Shown: positions 32,398 to 40,997, counted from the stretch's first letter. The stretch is 64,000 nucleotides of DNA from CAXMST01 sp038206985 (GCA_038206985.1 JBBRAH010000008.1:17851-81850), one strand, 5' to 3'. Numbers and translations: made by a program. Notes: a model not told the origin generated them from the letters alone.

Positions 32398-32488
32398 GCC
32401 CCTGATAGCGATGCGGTGATGCTGGTCATCGCCACGACCCTATCGCCGTGAGGTACGTCTGGCAACCGGTCCGCGTGGCGGGTTGATC

Positions 32489-32494
32489 TAGATT
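32489..32494 (+). promoter_or_regulatory. -10 box of the fxsA operon
   Basis: TAGATT, 7 nt from the GTG start at 32502; leaderless arrangement. Confidence 0.6.
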
Positions 32495-32501
32495 CCGCGG
32501 C

Positions 32502-33074
32502 GTGGCGCTGCTTCTCTTCCTCGTCTTCATCGTCCTGCCCCTGGCGGAGCTCTACGTGATCATCCAGGTGGGGCAGGCGATCGGCATCCTCCCGACCCTC
32601 GCCTTGCTGCTGGTCGATGGCATCGTCGGAGCATCGGTCGCGCGCTCGCAGGGTCGCCTCGCCTGGATGCGGTTCAACGAGGTGCTCGCCTCGGGCCGCG
32701 CTCCTGCCCGTGAGGTCGCAGACGGCGCGATGATCATGTTCGGTGGAGCCCTGTTGCTTTCGCCGGGGTTCCTCACCGACATACTCGGCTTTGCGCTCCT
32801 GCTGCCACCCAGCCGTGCGGTCATCCGCAGCGTGATCAAGCGCACCGCCGCGAAGACACCCACCGGGCGACCCGTCTTCTTCTTCTACGACCGCTTCGGC
32901 GGGCAGGGCGGCAGGGGTCCGGGCGCGGGGTCCAACGATGGCGACGGCCCGGGCGCCCCGCCCCGCCCCGCGCAGCCGCCGCGCAGCGCCGGCTACGACG
33001 TCGAGGGCTCCGCCCGCGAGATTCCGGAAGACGAGTCCGAGCTGCCCGCAGGTGAGGGAGACGATCGCGGATGA
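32502..33074 (+). CDS. fxsA: FxsA family membrane protein
   Basis: Protein of 190 aa. The first 120 residues are the FxsA core: LLFLVFIVLPLAELYVIIQVGQAIG, LVDGIVGASVARSQGRLAW, and MFGGALLLSPGFLTDILGFALLLPPSR. In E. coli FxsA overproduction relieves F-plasmid exclusion of phage T7; its cellular role is unknown. The remainder is a Gly/Pro-rich charged tail. It heads a four-gene operon with 1-4 nt overlaps. Confidence 0.88.
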   Translation: MALLLFLVFIVLPLAELYVIIQVGQAIGILPTLALLLVDGIVGASVARSQGRLAWMRFNEVLASGRAPAREVADGAMIMFGGALLLSPGFLTDILGFALLLPPSRAVIRSVIKRTAAKTPTGRPVFFFYDRFGGQGGRGPGAGSNDGDGPGAPPRPAQPPRSAGYDVEGSAREIPEDESELPAGEGDDRG

Positions 33075-33790
33075 TCGAGCGGCTGATCTCCTTCGCCGCC
33101 CCCCCGGCCGAGGGCGCCGGCGCTCCCAGTTACGGGGCGGTGGCACTGCGCGGCGACACTGCCTGGGCGTTGCTCGCAGACCCCGATCGCACGCGACAGC
33201 TGGACGAGGTGGAGGCCGCGCGCGGCGAGGGCACCCTGCGCCTGCAGAGCGACGATGCCGGTGCGACGATCCTCGGGATCGCCGCCCACGCCACGCCGCT
33301 CGGGTTCGAGTCGGACGGCCGCTCGATCTCCGCCCAGGCGATCGGCGTCAGCGCCGAGCTCCCCGACGGGACCGGCTTCGACGGGCCCGGCGTCTCCTGG
33401 GCCTTCGAAGGCGGCGCCGAGGCGCAGGCAATCCGCACGGCCTGGGCACTGCTCGCCGACGGCTCACTCTTTCTGCTGTTCGCCACCCGGGAGGCCGGCG
33501 TCGCCGAGCACGCGAGCGAGAGCATCGGCACGGCACGGATCTCCAAGGACGGGGCCGTCCAGGGCTGGGCGGAGCCGCTGCTGTCAACCGAGTACGACGC
33601 CGCCGGCGACCACGTACGCGCGACGCTCGAGCTCTGGGGTGAGGAGGAGGGAGCGCTGCCGGACCGCGGTGCGGGCACCCGGTTGCTCGGCGGGCGGGTC
33701 GGCTCCGGCCTCGAGCTCGCCGGCGCCTGCTTCGAGTGGCGCCTGGCGGGCAGCCGCGGAATCGGCGCCTACGAGATCATCACCGCCTGA
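33071..33790 (+). CDS. Hypothetical protein, second gene of fxsA operon
   Basis: Protein of 239 aa, starting inside the fxsA stop (ATGA). Predicted soluble and beta-rich; repeated blocks AWALLADPD and AWALLADGSLFLLFATRE suggest an internal duplication or a two-sheet sandwich. No signal peptide or membrane helix and no catalytic motif recognised. Coupling to the HAD and GNAT-like genes implies a shared pathway. Confidence 0.75.
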   Translation: MIERLISFAAPPAEGAGAPSYGAVALRGDTAWALLADPDRTRQLDEVEAARGEGTLRLQSDDAGATILGIAAHATPLGFESDGRSISAQAIGVSAELPDGTGFDGPGVSWAFEGGAEAQAIRTAWALLADGSLFLLFATREAGVAEHASESIGTARISKDGAVQGWAEPLLSTEYDAAGDHVRATLELWGEEEGALPDRGAGTRLLGGRVGSGLELAGACFEWRLAGSRGIGAYEIITA

Positions 33791-34467
33791 TGAGCGCCGA
33801 AGACAGCCCCACAAAGCCGATCCGCGCCGTGGTCTCGGACTTCGGCGGTGTGCTCACCTCGCCGCTGATTCGCGCCTTCGCCTCCTACCAGGACCAGACG
33901 GGCATCTCTCCCGAGCAGCTCGGGGCCGCGATGGCCTCCGGCGCCGCAGAGCTCGACGGCGCCAACCCCCTGTTCGAGCTCGAGTGCGGACGAATCACCG
34001 AGGGGCGCTTTATCGATCTGCTCCGCGTCCACCTCGAGCCGCTGCTCGGCCACCGGCCCGAGATGCACCGCTTCAGCGAGCTCTACTTCGAGGCGCTCGA
34101 TCCGAACGAGCCGATGATCGAGCTGATGGCTGAGCTCAAGCAGCGCGGCTACCGAATGGCGATGCTGACCAACAACGTGCGTGAATGGGAGCCGCTTTGG
34201 CGCCCCTTCCTGCCGGTCGATGAGATCTTTGAGACGGTGGTCGACTCCGGCTTCGTCGGCATGCGCAAGCCGGACCCGGAGATCTACGAGCTGACCGTCT
34301 CGCGCCTGGACGGGATCGCGGCCGAGGAGTGTTTGTTCGTCGATGACATGGAGGTCAACTGCGAGGCAGCCAGGGCCCTCGGTCTGCGGGCCGTGCAGTT
34401 CACCGACAACGCGGCGACGATCGCCGACGTCGAGTCGGCGCTGGCAACGGATACGCTGCCTGCGTGA
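33790..34467 (+). CDS. HAD-IA family hydrolase
   Basis: Phosphatase-type protein of 225 aa. Motif I is VVSDFGGVLTSPL, which lacks the usual DxD second aspartate (DFG), as in the epoxide-hydrolase N-terminal/YihX-like subgroup; motif II is MLTNNV; motif III/IV is GMRKPDPEIYEL and CLFVDDMEVNCEAARALGL. It is similar to sugar- or nucleotide-phosphate phosphatases; substrate unknown. Start and stop overlap the neighbouring genes. Confidence 0.87.
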   Translation: MSAEDSPTKPIRAVVSDFGGVLTSPLIRAFASYQDQTGISPEQLGAAMASGAAELDGANPLFELECGRITEGRFIDLLRVHLEPLLGHRPEMHRFSELYFEALDPNEPMIELMAELKQRGYRMAMLTNNVREWEPLWRPFLPVDEIFETVVDSGFVGMRKPDPEIYELTVSRLDGIAAEECLFVDDMEVNCEAARALGLRAVQFTDNAATIADVESALATDTLPA

Positions 34468-35606
34468 GCGGAGCCACACAATCGGCAGTGCGGATCAGCG
34501 CCGTCGTGGGGCGGCGCGAGCTGCGTGACTTCATCCTGCTGCCGTTCCGCCTCTACCAGGGGGTCGAGCAGTGGGTGCCGCCGCTGATCAGCGAGCGCAA
34601 GCGGCACCTCGACCGGCGCCGCAACCCGTTCTTCGAGCACGCCGAGGCCGAGTACTTCCTGGCCCGCCGCGGGGATCGGATCGTGGGCCGGATCAGCGCC
34701 CAGATAGATCAGCGCTTCAACGAGTTCCAGGACAACGACTGGGGAATGTTCGGGTTCTTCGAGTGCGAGGACGATCAGGAGGCCGCCTGCGCCCTCGTTG
34801 ACTCCGCGCGCGGCTGGCTGCGCGAACGCGGTCGCGACCACATGATCGGGCCGCTCGACTTCTCCACCAACCACGAGTGCGGGCTGCTGGTAGAGGGCCA
34901 CGAGCTGCGCCCACAGATCCTCGAGAACTGGCACCACCCCTACTACGCCGACCTGCTGGTGGGCTGCGGTCTCGAGAAGGAGATGGATCTCTATAAGTGG
35001 AGCCTGCACGTGACCGGCCGCGACGAGGTGATGCCGATCATCTTCGATCTCGCCGAGAAGCTAGAGCCCGAGCACGGGATCACGATCCGCGGTATGCGCC
35101 GTCGCGACATGACCAATGAGATCAGCCGCTTCATGGAGATCTACAACGCTGCCTGGGAGCGCAACTGGGGCTTCGTGCCGCTGACCAACTCCGAGATCGA
35201 GCACTACGCCGCCGAGATGAAGCCCGTGCTCGACGAGAACTGGGCGATGGTCGCCGAGACCGCCGAGGGCGAGACGGTCGGCGTGGCGCTGACGCTCCCC
35301 GACTACAACCAGGTGCTCAAGGGACTCGCCGGTCGGCTGCTGCCCTTCGGCTGGCTCAAGGCGCTGCGACTGAAGAACAAGATCGACACGGTGCGCGTCT
35401 TCGCGCTCGGGGTCAAGCCCGAGTACCAGCACACCGGCGTGGCGGCGGCCCTCTATGCCCGCCACTACGACATGGCGGAGTCGACGCCCCAGCACGGCGG
35501 CGAAACCGGCTGGATCCTCGAGGTCAACAAGCCGATGAACAAGGCGATGGAGGCGATGGGCGGCGAGATCGTCAAGCGCTTCCGGGTCTACGGCGAGGAT
35601 CTCTAG
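34464..35606 (+). CDS. GNAT-like acyltransferase family protein (YghO-like)
   Basis: Soluble protein of 380 aa from GTG 34464, overlapping the HAD gene stop. It looks like a double GNAT-like fold: HLDRRRNPFFEHAEAEYFLARRGDRIVGRI in the first half and VRVFALGVKPEYQHTGVAAALYARHYDMA, the acyl-CoA binding motif A, in the second. GPLDFSTNHECGLLVEG is characteristic of this uncharacterised family. Last gene of the fxsA operon. Confidence 0.78.
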   Translation: MSGATQSAVRISAVVGRRELRDFILLPFRLYQGVEQWVPPLISERKRHLDRRRNPFFEHAEAEYFLARRGDRIVGRISAQIDQRFNEFQDNDWGMFGFFECEDDQEAACALVDSARGWLRERGRDHMIGPLDFSTNHECGLLVEGHELRPQILENWHHPYYADLLVGCGLEKEMDLYKWSLHVTGRDEVMPIIFDLAEKLEPEHGITIRGMRRRDMTNEISRFMEIYNAAWERNWGFVPLTNSEIEHYAAEMKPVLDENWAMVAETAEGETVGVALTLPDYNQVLKGLAGRLLPFGWLKALRLKNKIDTVRVFALGVKPEYQHTGVAAALYARHYDMAESTPQHGGETGWILEVNKPMNKAMEAMGGEIVKRFRVYGEDL

Positions 35607-35634
35607 GCCCTCGGAGACGGCAGGCGCCCGCCGC

Positions 35635-36144
35635 ATGCCGATCGATGACCTCATCCGTCCGGGCCTGCGCGTCGTCTTCTGCGGCACCGCCCTGGGCGCG
35701 GCCTCCGAGCGTCGCCGGGCCTACTACGCGGGGCCCGGCAACAAGTTCTGGCCGACGCTACATGCCGTCGGTCTGACGCCTCGGCCGCTCGCTCCCGAGG
35801 AGTACCCGAAGGTGCTCGACTACGGGATCGGGCTCACCGACCTCTGCAAAACGAGGTCCGGCTCCGACCGCGAGATCGGTCGCGACGGATACGACCCCGA
35901 GCGCTTGCGGGCCCAGATGGAGAAGTACCGGCCGGTCTGGCTCGCCTTCACGAGCAAGCGCGCCGCCGGGGAGGCGTTGGGAGTCCAGCGGGTTGCTTAC
36001 GGGCCGTTGCTGGAGCCGTTCGGCGGTGTCTCTACGTTCGTCCTGCCCTCCCCCTCCGGCGCCGCAAACGGCTACTGGGAGATCGGCCCCTGGCAGGCGC
36101 TCGCGGTGCTGCTCGAGGGGGAGGACTTCACGCAGGGGTCCTGA
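35635..36144 (+). CDS. mug: G/U(T) mismatch-specific DNA glycosylase (Mug family)
   Basis: DNA repair enzyme of 169 aa that removes uracil, ethenocytosine or thymine opposite guanine. Motif 1 is VVFCGTALGAASERRRAYYAGPGNKFWPTL, where the catalytic position of E. coli Mug (GINPG, Asn) is replaced by GTALG, so activity may lie in a subclass. The second motif is VLPSPSGAAN, and IGLTDLCKTRSGSD matches the intervening loop. It is followed by degV 18 nt later. Confidence 0.86.
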   Translation: MPIDDLIRPGLRVVFCGTALGAASERRRAYYAGPGNKFWPTLHAVGLTPRPLAPEEYPKVLDYGIGLTDLCKTRSGSDREIGRDGYDPERLRAQMEKYRPVWLAFTSKRAAGEALGVQRVAYGPLLEPFGGVSTFVLPSPSGAANGYWEIGPWQALAVLLEGEDFTQGS

Positions 36145-36149
36145 GGGCG

Positions 36150-36155
36150 TATTTT
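36150..36155 (+). promoter_or_regulatory. -10 box of degV
   Basis: TATTTT, 7 nt before GTG 36163; AT-rich against a GC-rich background. Confidence 0.55.
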
Positions 36156-36162
36156 TCACCGC

Positions 36163-37062
36163 GTGAGCACTGCGACCGCTACATCGGACCCGAACACGGA
36201 GCATGGGAGCAAGCGTCCCGTGCTCGTAGTCACCGACACAACGACCTACGTGCCGGATGAGCAGCTCGACCAGCTCGGGGTCGCGCGGGTCAGCCTCTAC
36301 GTCGGCTGGGACGGCGAGATGCTGCGCGAGGACTCCTACACCGACCTCGACGCCTTCTACGCGAAGCTGAAGGCCTCGGAGAACCTGCCGACGACCTCCC
36401 AGCCCTCGGTCGGGGACTTCGAGGCCGATTACCGGCCGGCGGCGCTTTCGGGTCACGACATCGTCTCGATCCACATCGCCGGCGGAATCTCCGGAACCTG
36501 TGAGAGCGCTCGCAAGGCCGCGAGTTCGGTCGCGGCCGAGGCGCCCGGCTCGCGGATCGAGGTCGTGGATGGGCAGACGGGCGCCGGCGGGCTCGGCTGC
36601 CTGGTGATCGCCGCAGCCGATGCCGCCCGCGCCGGCGGCGGGACCGACGAGGTCCTCGCTGCGATCGAGCGCGCTCGTGAGCAGCTCGACATCTGGTTCT
36701 GTCTCGACACCCTCGAGTACCTGCGGCGCGGCGGTCGCATCGGGGCCGCTCAGGCGCTGCTCGGGTCCGCCCTCTCGATCAAGCCGATCCTCACCTTCGG
36801 AACCGAGATCACCCCGGTCGGTCGGGTGCGCACCCGGAGCAAGGCGCTGGCCCGGATGGAGGCCTACCTCGATGAACTGCACGAGCGCGGCGCCACCGAC
36901 TGGGTCGTCCAGCACGCGCAGGCCACCGAGAGCGCCGAGCACCTCGTCGCTCGCGGCACCGAGCTCTTCGGCACCCCTCCCCTGTTCTGCACCCAGGTCG
37001 GTCCCGTTCTGGGCACCCACCTCGGCTCGGGCATGCTCGTCGGCGGCATGACCCGGGGCTGA
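36163..37062 (+). CDS. DegV family fatty-acid-binding protein
   Basis: Protein of 299 aa. DegV/FakB proteins bind a fatty acid and present it to a FakA kinase. Family blocks are VVTDTTTYVPDEQL, DFEADYRPAALSGHDIVSIHIAGGISGTCESA, DGQTGAGGLG, FCLDTLEYLRRGGRIG, and SIKPILTFGTEITPVGRVRTRSKAL. Length is normal. The first 15 residues are a Thr/Ser-rich extension. Start GTG 36163 is supported by the TATTTT box. Confidence 0.9.
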   Translation: MSTATATSDPNTEHGSKRPVLVVTDTTTYVPDEQLDQLGVARVSLYVGWDGEMLREDSYTDLDAFYAKLKASENLPTTSQPSVGDFEADYRPAALSGHDIVSIHIAGGISGTCESARKAASSVAAEAPGSRIEVVDGQTGAGGLGCLVIAAADAARAGGGTDEVLAAIERAREQLDIWFCLDTLEYLRRGGRIGAAQALLGSALSIKPILTFGTEITPVGRVRTRSKALARMEAYLDELHERGATDWVVQHAQATESAEHLVARGTELFGTPPLFCTQVGPVLGTHLGSGMLVGGMTRG

Positions 37063-37110
37063 CCCCGCCCGGTTTGTCCGACTGCCCACCACCACCGCTA
37101 GTCTCGGAGC

Positions 37111-37548
37111 ATGACGTCGTCAGAGTCCAGCGGTCAGGAGATGGTGGTCATCTGGCAACTCAGCGATGACCCCGACGCCCTCCACGCCCTGCAGGCAATG
37201 CCTGGACTCTCGGCGAACGTGGGTGGATTGATGCCCGCGACCACAGGCCCTCCAGTCGGCTCGCCGGACTGGTGGGACGCCATCGAGGCAAACTCCGGCG
37301 TTGCCTCCCTGGTGGGCGTCATCGACAGGGTCAAGCCGCGAGCTGGAGCCCACGGACATTTTGAGGCGCTGGCCGCCGACGGCAGCTCGTTCCGGGGCCC
37401 CTGCCTGGGCGGCTCGGATCGCTACTGGGAGGGCTCCCGGATCGAGCTGATGCGCTCCTTCCCGCCTCCGGGATTCGTTCCGAGCGGACGCCTGGACGCA
37501 GACGGAGGCCTGGTGACCGAGATCTGGGTCGAGCCCGACGACTCCTAG
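37111..37548 (+). CDS. Hypothetical protein, 145 aa
   Basis: Soluble protein without recognised domain; Trp-rich (IWQLSDDPDALHALQ, DWWDAIEAN, YWEGSRIELMRSFPPPGF). ATG 37111 follows TAGTCT (37099-37104) by 6 nt, which supports a real gene. It stands alone, before a gene-poor stretch. Confidence 0.65.
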   Translation: MTSSESSGQEMVVIWQLSDDPDALHALQAMPGLSANVGGLMPATTGPPVGSPDWWDAIEANSGVASLVGVIDRVKPRAGAHGHFEALAADGSSFRGPCLGGSDRYWEGSRIELMRSFPPPGFVPSGRLDADGGLVTEIWVEPDDS

Positions 37549-37746
37549 CTGCGCCCGTTAGGCGGCGAAACGGTTTCGCGCAGGAACACACTGGCGCTTC
37601 ACTGCGGATAGCCGACCGTATAGGTCAGTAGAACGCGGCAGAGTTCTCCGGTTAGCCGTTTTCTGGCCGCCGGATTGCCGGTCGTCCCCGTCGAGGCCGA
37701 ACCGTGCCCGGCCCGTGGATCTGATGCGCCCTCCCAGCCCGTCAGC
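37549..37746. other. Intergenic stretch without recognised gene
   Basis: Only a short palindrome GCGAAAC-G-GTTTCGC (37565-37579), 16 nt after the preceding stop, stands out; it has no T-run and could be a weak terminator. Frames through this stretch do not look like protein. Confidence 0.5.
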
Positions 37747-37854
37747 GAATCTCGCGAGGCTGGGAGCGTGGCTGGCAAGGAAGAGGCCCGCGAAGTGTGC
37801 GAATGCACATGAGCGGGCCGATGACACAGCCAGGCGCGCTCGGTGGCCGCGAGA
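37747..37854. repeat. Structured 108-bp repeat, unit 1
   Basis: Begins GAATCTCGCGAGGCTGGGAG and ends with GGTGGCCGCGAGA. TCTCGCG near the start pairs with CGCGAGA at the end, enclosing a hairpin: GGCCCGC (37785-37791) with GCGGGCC (37813-37819), and inside it GTGTGC with GCACAT around a GAAT loop. It aligns without gaps to unit 2 (about 86 of 108 identical). Confidence 0.75.
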
Positions 37855-37942
37855 GAATCTCGCGAGGCTGGGAGTGTCGAGACCAAGGAAGAGGCCGGCG
37901 CGGTGTGCTCCAGCACACAAGCCGGCCGATGACGCAGGTATC
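37855..37942. repeat. Structured 108-bp repeat, unit 2 (left part, split by IS)
   Basis: Same beginning as unit 1. Its hairpin is GGCCGGC (37893-37899) with GCCGGCC (37921-37927) and inner GTGTGC with GCACAC around TCCA. Relative to unit 1 the fifth base pair of the outer stem changed from C-G to G-C on both sides. The unit continues at 40294-40313 after the IS. Confidence 0.75.
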
Positions 37943-38186
37943 TGTCAAGGCCGGTTGAAAAGTGCCCCACTTCTGCCGGTTGAAAAGTGCCCCGCCCCAG
38001 ATGGGGTAGTTGTTGGCAGCGCCGGTTGAAAAGTCACCCCCCCCCTGGAGCGACCAGGAACCGAAAAGTGCACCACCCGTGACGGGTAGTCCCACCTGCG
38101 TAGCTGAGCCGTAGGCGAAGCGCAGCAGGTGGGAGCGCCGGGTCGGCGCCGGTTGAAAACTGGTCCACCCTGGAGGGGGAACGGCG

Positions 38187-38948
38187 TCAGTCCCCTCGCG
38201 GCTCAGGCCGGCCCAGGTCCTTGTCACGCAGCCGGTAGCTGTCGCCCTTGAGGCCGAGGATCTCGGCGTGGTGAACGAGCCGGTCGATCATCGCCGCCGC
38301 GGTGACCTCATCGCCGAAGATCTCACCCCAGGCCGAGAAGGGCTTGTTCGAGGTGACGATCATCGAGGCCCGCTCATAGCGAGCACTGACCAGGCTGAAC
38401 ATCAGGTTCGCGGCCTCGGGGTCGAAGGGGATGTAGCCAACTTCATCGACGACGAGCAGCGGGATCCGGCCGAGGCGGACCAGCTCTTCCTCGAGCTCGC
38501 CTTGGCGCTTGGCGTCGCCGAGGCGGGCGACCCACTCGGTCGCGGTGGCGAAGGCGACCCGTTGGCCTGCGAGGCAGGCCCTGATCCCGATCGCGGTTGC
38601 GAGATGTGATTTGCCTGTCCCCGGCGGGCCCAGCATCACGACGTTTTCGTTGCCGTGCAGGAAGTCGAGCTGACCGAGGTGCTCGACCACGGTCTTCTTC
38701 ACCGAGCGCTGAAAGCCGAAGTCGAACTCCTCCAGCGTCTTGCGAGCGGGGAAGTGGGCGGCCTTGATCCGGTTCTCGCCGCCGTGGGATTCTCGGGCGG
38801 AGACCTCGGTTGAGAGCAGCGCCTCAGCGAAGCGCTCGAAGGACCACTCCTCCTCGCGAGCCCGATCGGCGAGCTTCGGCAGGGCCCGGGCCGCGGCCGG
38901 GGTCTTGAGGCTGCGGAACAGGTGGCTGAGCTCGGAGGTCTTGCTCAT
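38187..38948 (-). CDS. istB: IS21-family helper ATPase IstB
   Basis: AAA+ ATPase of 253 aa that assists the IstA transposase in target selection. Walker A GPPGTGKSHLATAIG and Walker B LLVVDEVGYIPFD are intact, followed by SLVSARYERASMIVTSNKPFSAWGEIFGD, with the sensor residues, and a C-terminal HHAEILGLKGDSYRLR. Its start overlaps the istA stop by 4 nt. Confidence 0.95.
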   Translation of the reverse strand: MSKTSELSHLFRSLKTPAAARALPKLADRAREEEWSFERFAEALLSTEVSARESHGGENRIKAAHFPARKTLEEFDFGFQRSVKKTVVEHLGQLDFLHGNENVVMLGPPGTGKSHLATAIGIRACLAGQRVAFATATEWVARLGDAKRQGELEEELVRLGRIPLLVVDEVGYIPFDPEAANLMFSLVSARYERASMIVTSNKPFSAWGEIFGDEVTAAAMIDRLVHHAEILGLKGDSYRLRDKDLGRPEPRGD

Positions 38949-40159
38949 GCCGGGATCAGGGCGTCGTAGCGGGCCAGAGGGCGGGTCTCGACCTCAGGAT
39001 TACGCGGGCTCGGGTGCTTGCGCTCGCCGCGCAGCTCGTCGAGGGCTTTCTGGTGGACTGGATCGGTGAAGGTGAGCCCGCCGGCAAAGACGCGGCGGTG
39101 GGTGGCGATCACCTCGCCGGAGTCGAGGCTGACCGCGATGATCGCCCGCTGGCCGGCGCGGATCTCGACCCGGCGACCGACCAGGTGCGGGTCCAGGGAG
39201 TAGTCGTTTCGGTCAAAGCGGAAGTAGGGCTGGGGCGGGACCCGCAGGGTGAGGCGCGTCTCGGTGCGGGGCATCCGGGTGGGCAGAGGGCGCATGCTCT
39301 TGCGTTCCTCGACCAAGCGCTCGGCCGGAACCGCGCGGATGCCCTGGTGTGTTCTCGGGTTCGCCCGCTCTGCGACCCAGCGGTCGAGCTGGGCCTGGTA
39401 GTCCTCGACTCCGGCGAACGTGCGCGCCGGCTCGAAGCTCGAGCGGATGAAGCGGTGCGCGCGCTCCAGCAATCCCTTGGCCTGGCAGTCGCGGGGATCG
39501 AGGATGATCCAGCCTGCTGGCAGAGCCCCGCAGAAGGCCGCCAGCTCATCGGTGGGCTGGCCGCCGCCGCGGTGCATCGCCGCCTCGCGGTCCCAGACCA
39601 GGGTCTCGGGCAGGGCGCCGAAGGAGGCCAGGCAGCGGCGCATGCCCCAGAGGATGTTGGGGGCGGTCTTGGAGAAGATCAGGGCGGCGCTGATCGCCCG
39701 CGAGTAGCCGAGCGCCGCGGTCACCAGCCAGCCCCGCCTCGTCTGGCCCCAGCCGACCGGGATCTCGTTGCTTGGCTCGAAGAGGTCGAACTGGCAGAGC
39801 TCGCCGGGGGCGTAGGTGGTGCGCTGGAAAGTTCGCGGTGGAGCGTGAATCGGGCGGACCTCGCGGATGTAGTCGTCGGCGATCGTCTTGGCGCCGGCGT
39901 AGCCGAGCTCGGTAATCAGCTCACGGATCCGCATCGAGGGGATCTCGGCGTCCTTCTTCAACAGGCGGTTGATCTCGTCCTTGAAGGGCTCGAGCTTCGA
40001 CGGCTTCGGCGGGCGGGAGTAGCTCGGCGGCTCATCGCTTTGCAGCGCCCGGCGGATCGTCTTTCGGTGCAGTCCGGTGCGGCGCTGGATCTCTCTTTGC
40101 GAGAGTTTGTCGACCTCCGCCATCCGTCTGATCTCGGCCCACTGCTGCACTCCAACCAC
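38945..40159 (-). CDS. istA: IS21-family transposase IstA
   Basis: DDE transposase of 404 aa. The N-terminal helix-turn-helix (MAEVDKLSQREIQRRTGLHRKTIRRAL) binds the ends. The catalytic triad is visible as CQFDLFE, LVWDREA and KGLLERAHRF (D, D, E). A C-terminal beta-barrel with the Phe/Tyr-rich PPQPYFRFDRNDYSLDP follows. Start and stop are intact. Confidence 0.95.
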   Translation of the reverse strand: MVGVQQWAEIRRMAEVDKLSQREIQRRTGLHRKTIRRALQSDEPPSYSRPPKPSKLEPFKDEINRLLKKDAEIPSMRIRELITELGYAGAKTIADDYIREVRPIHAPPRTFQRTTYAPGELCQFDLFEPSNEIPVGWGQTRRGWLVTAALGYSRAISAALIFSKTAPNILWGMRRCLASFGALPETLVWDREAAMHRGGGQPTDELAAFCGALPAGWIILDPRDCQAKGLLERAHRFIRSSFEPARTFAGVEDYQAQLDRWVAERANPRTHQGIRAVPAERLVEERKSMRPLPTRMPRTETRLTLRVPPQPYFRFDRNDYSLDPHLVGRRVEIRAGQRAIIAVSLDSGEVIATHRRVFAGGLTFTDPVHQKALDELRGERKHPSPRNPEVETRPLARYDALIPA

Positions 40160-40293
40160 CTGTCTTCCTCCTGGCTTCGATCGCGATGACCAAGCCAGGG
40201 TGTGAGCCCCGCCGGACGATCTCCGGTCCGCCGGGGTGGGGCACTATTGGACCGGCGCAGGTGGGTCAGTATTCAGGCGGCGTCTACAGTATC

Positions 40294-40313
40294 GGCGCTC
40301 GGTGGCCGCGAGA
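40294..40313. repeat. Structured 108-bp repeat, unit 2 (right part)
   Basis: Last 20 nt of unit 2, sharing GCGCTCGGTGGCCGCGAGA with 37836-37854 of unit 1. Adding it to 37855-37942 gives exactly 108 nt, the length of unit 1. Confidence 0.75.
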
Positions 40314-40769
40314 TCAGTTGTCGGAGCCGATGCGGTCCCAGAGGTAGAGCTCCATCGCCTCGGCGGCGAGCTCCGTCTTGCGCTCCTCTGAGAGCCATTC
40401 GAGGACCGTCTCAAGGGCGCGCTCCTCTGTGACGCCGCGGTCCACGGCCTCTTCACCGCGGAAGCCGGCGGCCAGCTTGAGGGCCTCGCGGCGGTGCTCG
40501 CCGAGGCCGCCGAACGAGCCGATCAGGAAGTCGCGGTTGGGCAGCGGGTGGCCGACGTCCATCGACGCGTGCCAAGCGGCGAGCATCGAGAGGTCGTGCT
40601 CGTCGAGCTCGGAGATCGCCTTGGCGTAGTGAGCGTCGAGCTCGTCGTCGGGGATCTCGTCGACCCAGGCGCGCACCGCCTCTCCGAGGAGCTGGCGGCG
40701 GGCCTCGCGACCAACGGAATCCGCAACGACGCGGATGGCATCGGCTGGATCTATGAAGCAGAGCGGCAC
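40314..40769 (-). CDS. Hypothetical protein, 151 aa
   Basis: Soluble, mainly helical acidic protein: DPADAIRVVADSVGREARRQLLGEAVRAWVDEIPDDELDAHYAKAISELDEHDLSMLAAWHASMDVGHPLPNRDF, and an end rich in Glu. GTG 40769 has a GAGGAG site about 12 nt upstream. No family recognised. Its stop abuts the structured repeat; before IS insertion it was convergent with the 145-aa gene across the repeats. Longer frames upstream in this frame are shadows of the addB gene. Confidence 0.65.
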   Translation of the reverse strand: MPLCFIDPADAIRVVADSVGREARRQLLGEAVRAWVDEIPDDELDAHYAKAISELDEHDLSMLAAWHASMDVGHPLPNRDFLIGSFGGLGEHRREALKLAAGFRGEEAVDRGVTEERALETVLEWLSEERKTELAAEAMELYLWDRIGSDN

Positions 40770-40997
40770 GGTGCGTTTGGCTCCTCGGGTCGGTGGACGC
40801 TGTGAGAAGCAAGATAGGGACGGCTCCCGACGGTAAAACCGCGCAGAGGAATGCGCTCTGAGCGGGATTCCGGCGGGCTCGGGGGCCGCGTCAGGGGAGG
40901 CGCCCGCAGCGCGACCTATGCTCGGCGTGATGCAGGGACCTCCAGACAGAAACGAGCGTGCGCGCGGAGCGGGCCTGGCCGGGACGGCGGCAGCCTC

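Larger units (their letters stand above)
37943..40288 (-). mobile_element. Intact IS21-family insertion sequence
   Basis: 2346 bp from TGTCAAGG to TCTACA. Terminal inverted repeats align over about 28 nt (TGT.A.GCCG..TGAA.A.TG.CCCAC). A 5-bp target duplication GTATC flanks it (37938-37942 and 40289-40293). The left end has several subterminal copies of GCCGGTTGAAAAG (37950, 37975, 38021, 38148), typical of IS21 transposase binding sites. It carries istA and istB on the minus strand, both uninterrupted, so it is probably active or recently inserted. Confidence 0.9.

Noticed and set aside
37558..38029. Small frames through the tandem 108-bp repeats, with repeated NLARLG/RKRPA-like translation
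   Set aside because: The repetition follows the DNA repeat, and the compensatory stem change argues for structure over coding. No start or ribosome site supports a gene.
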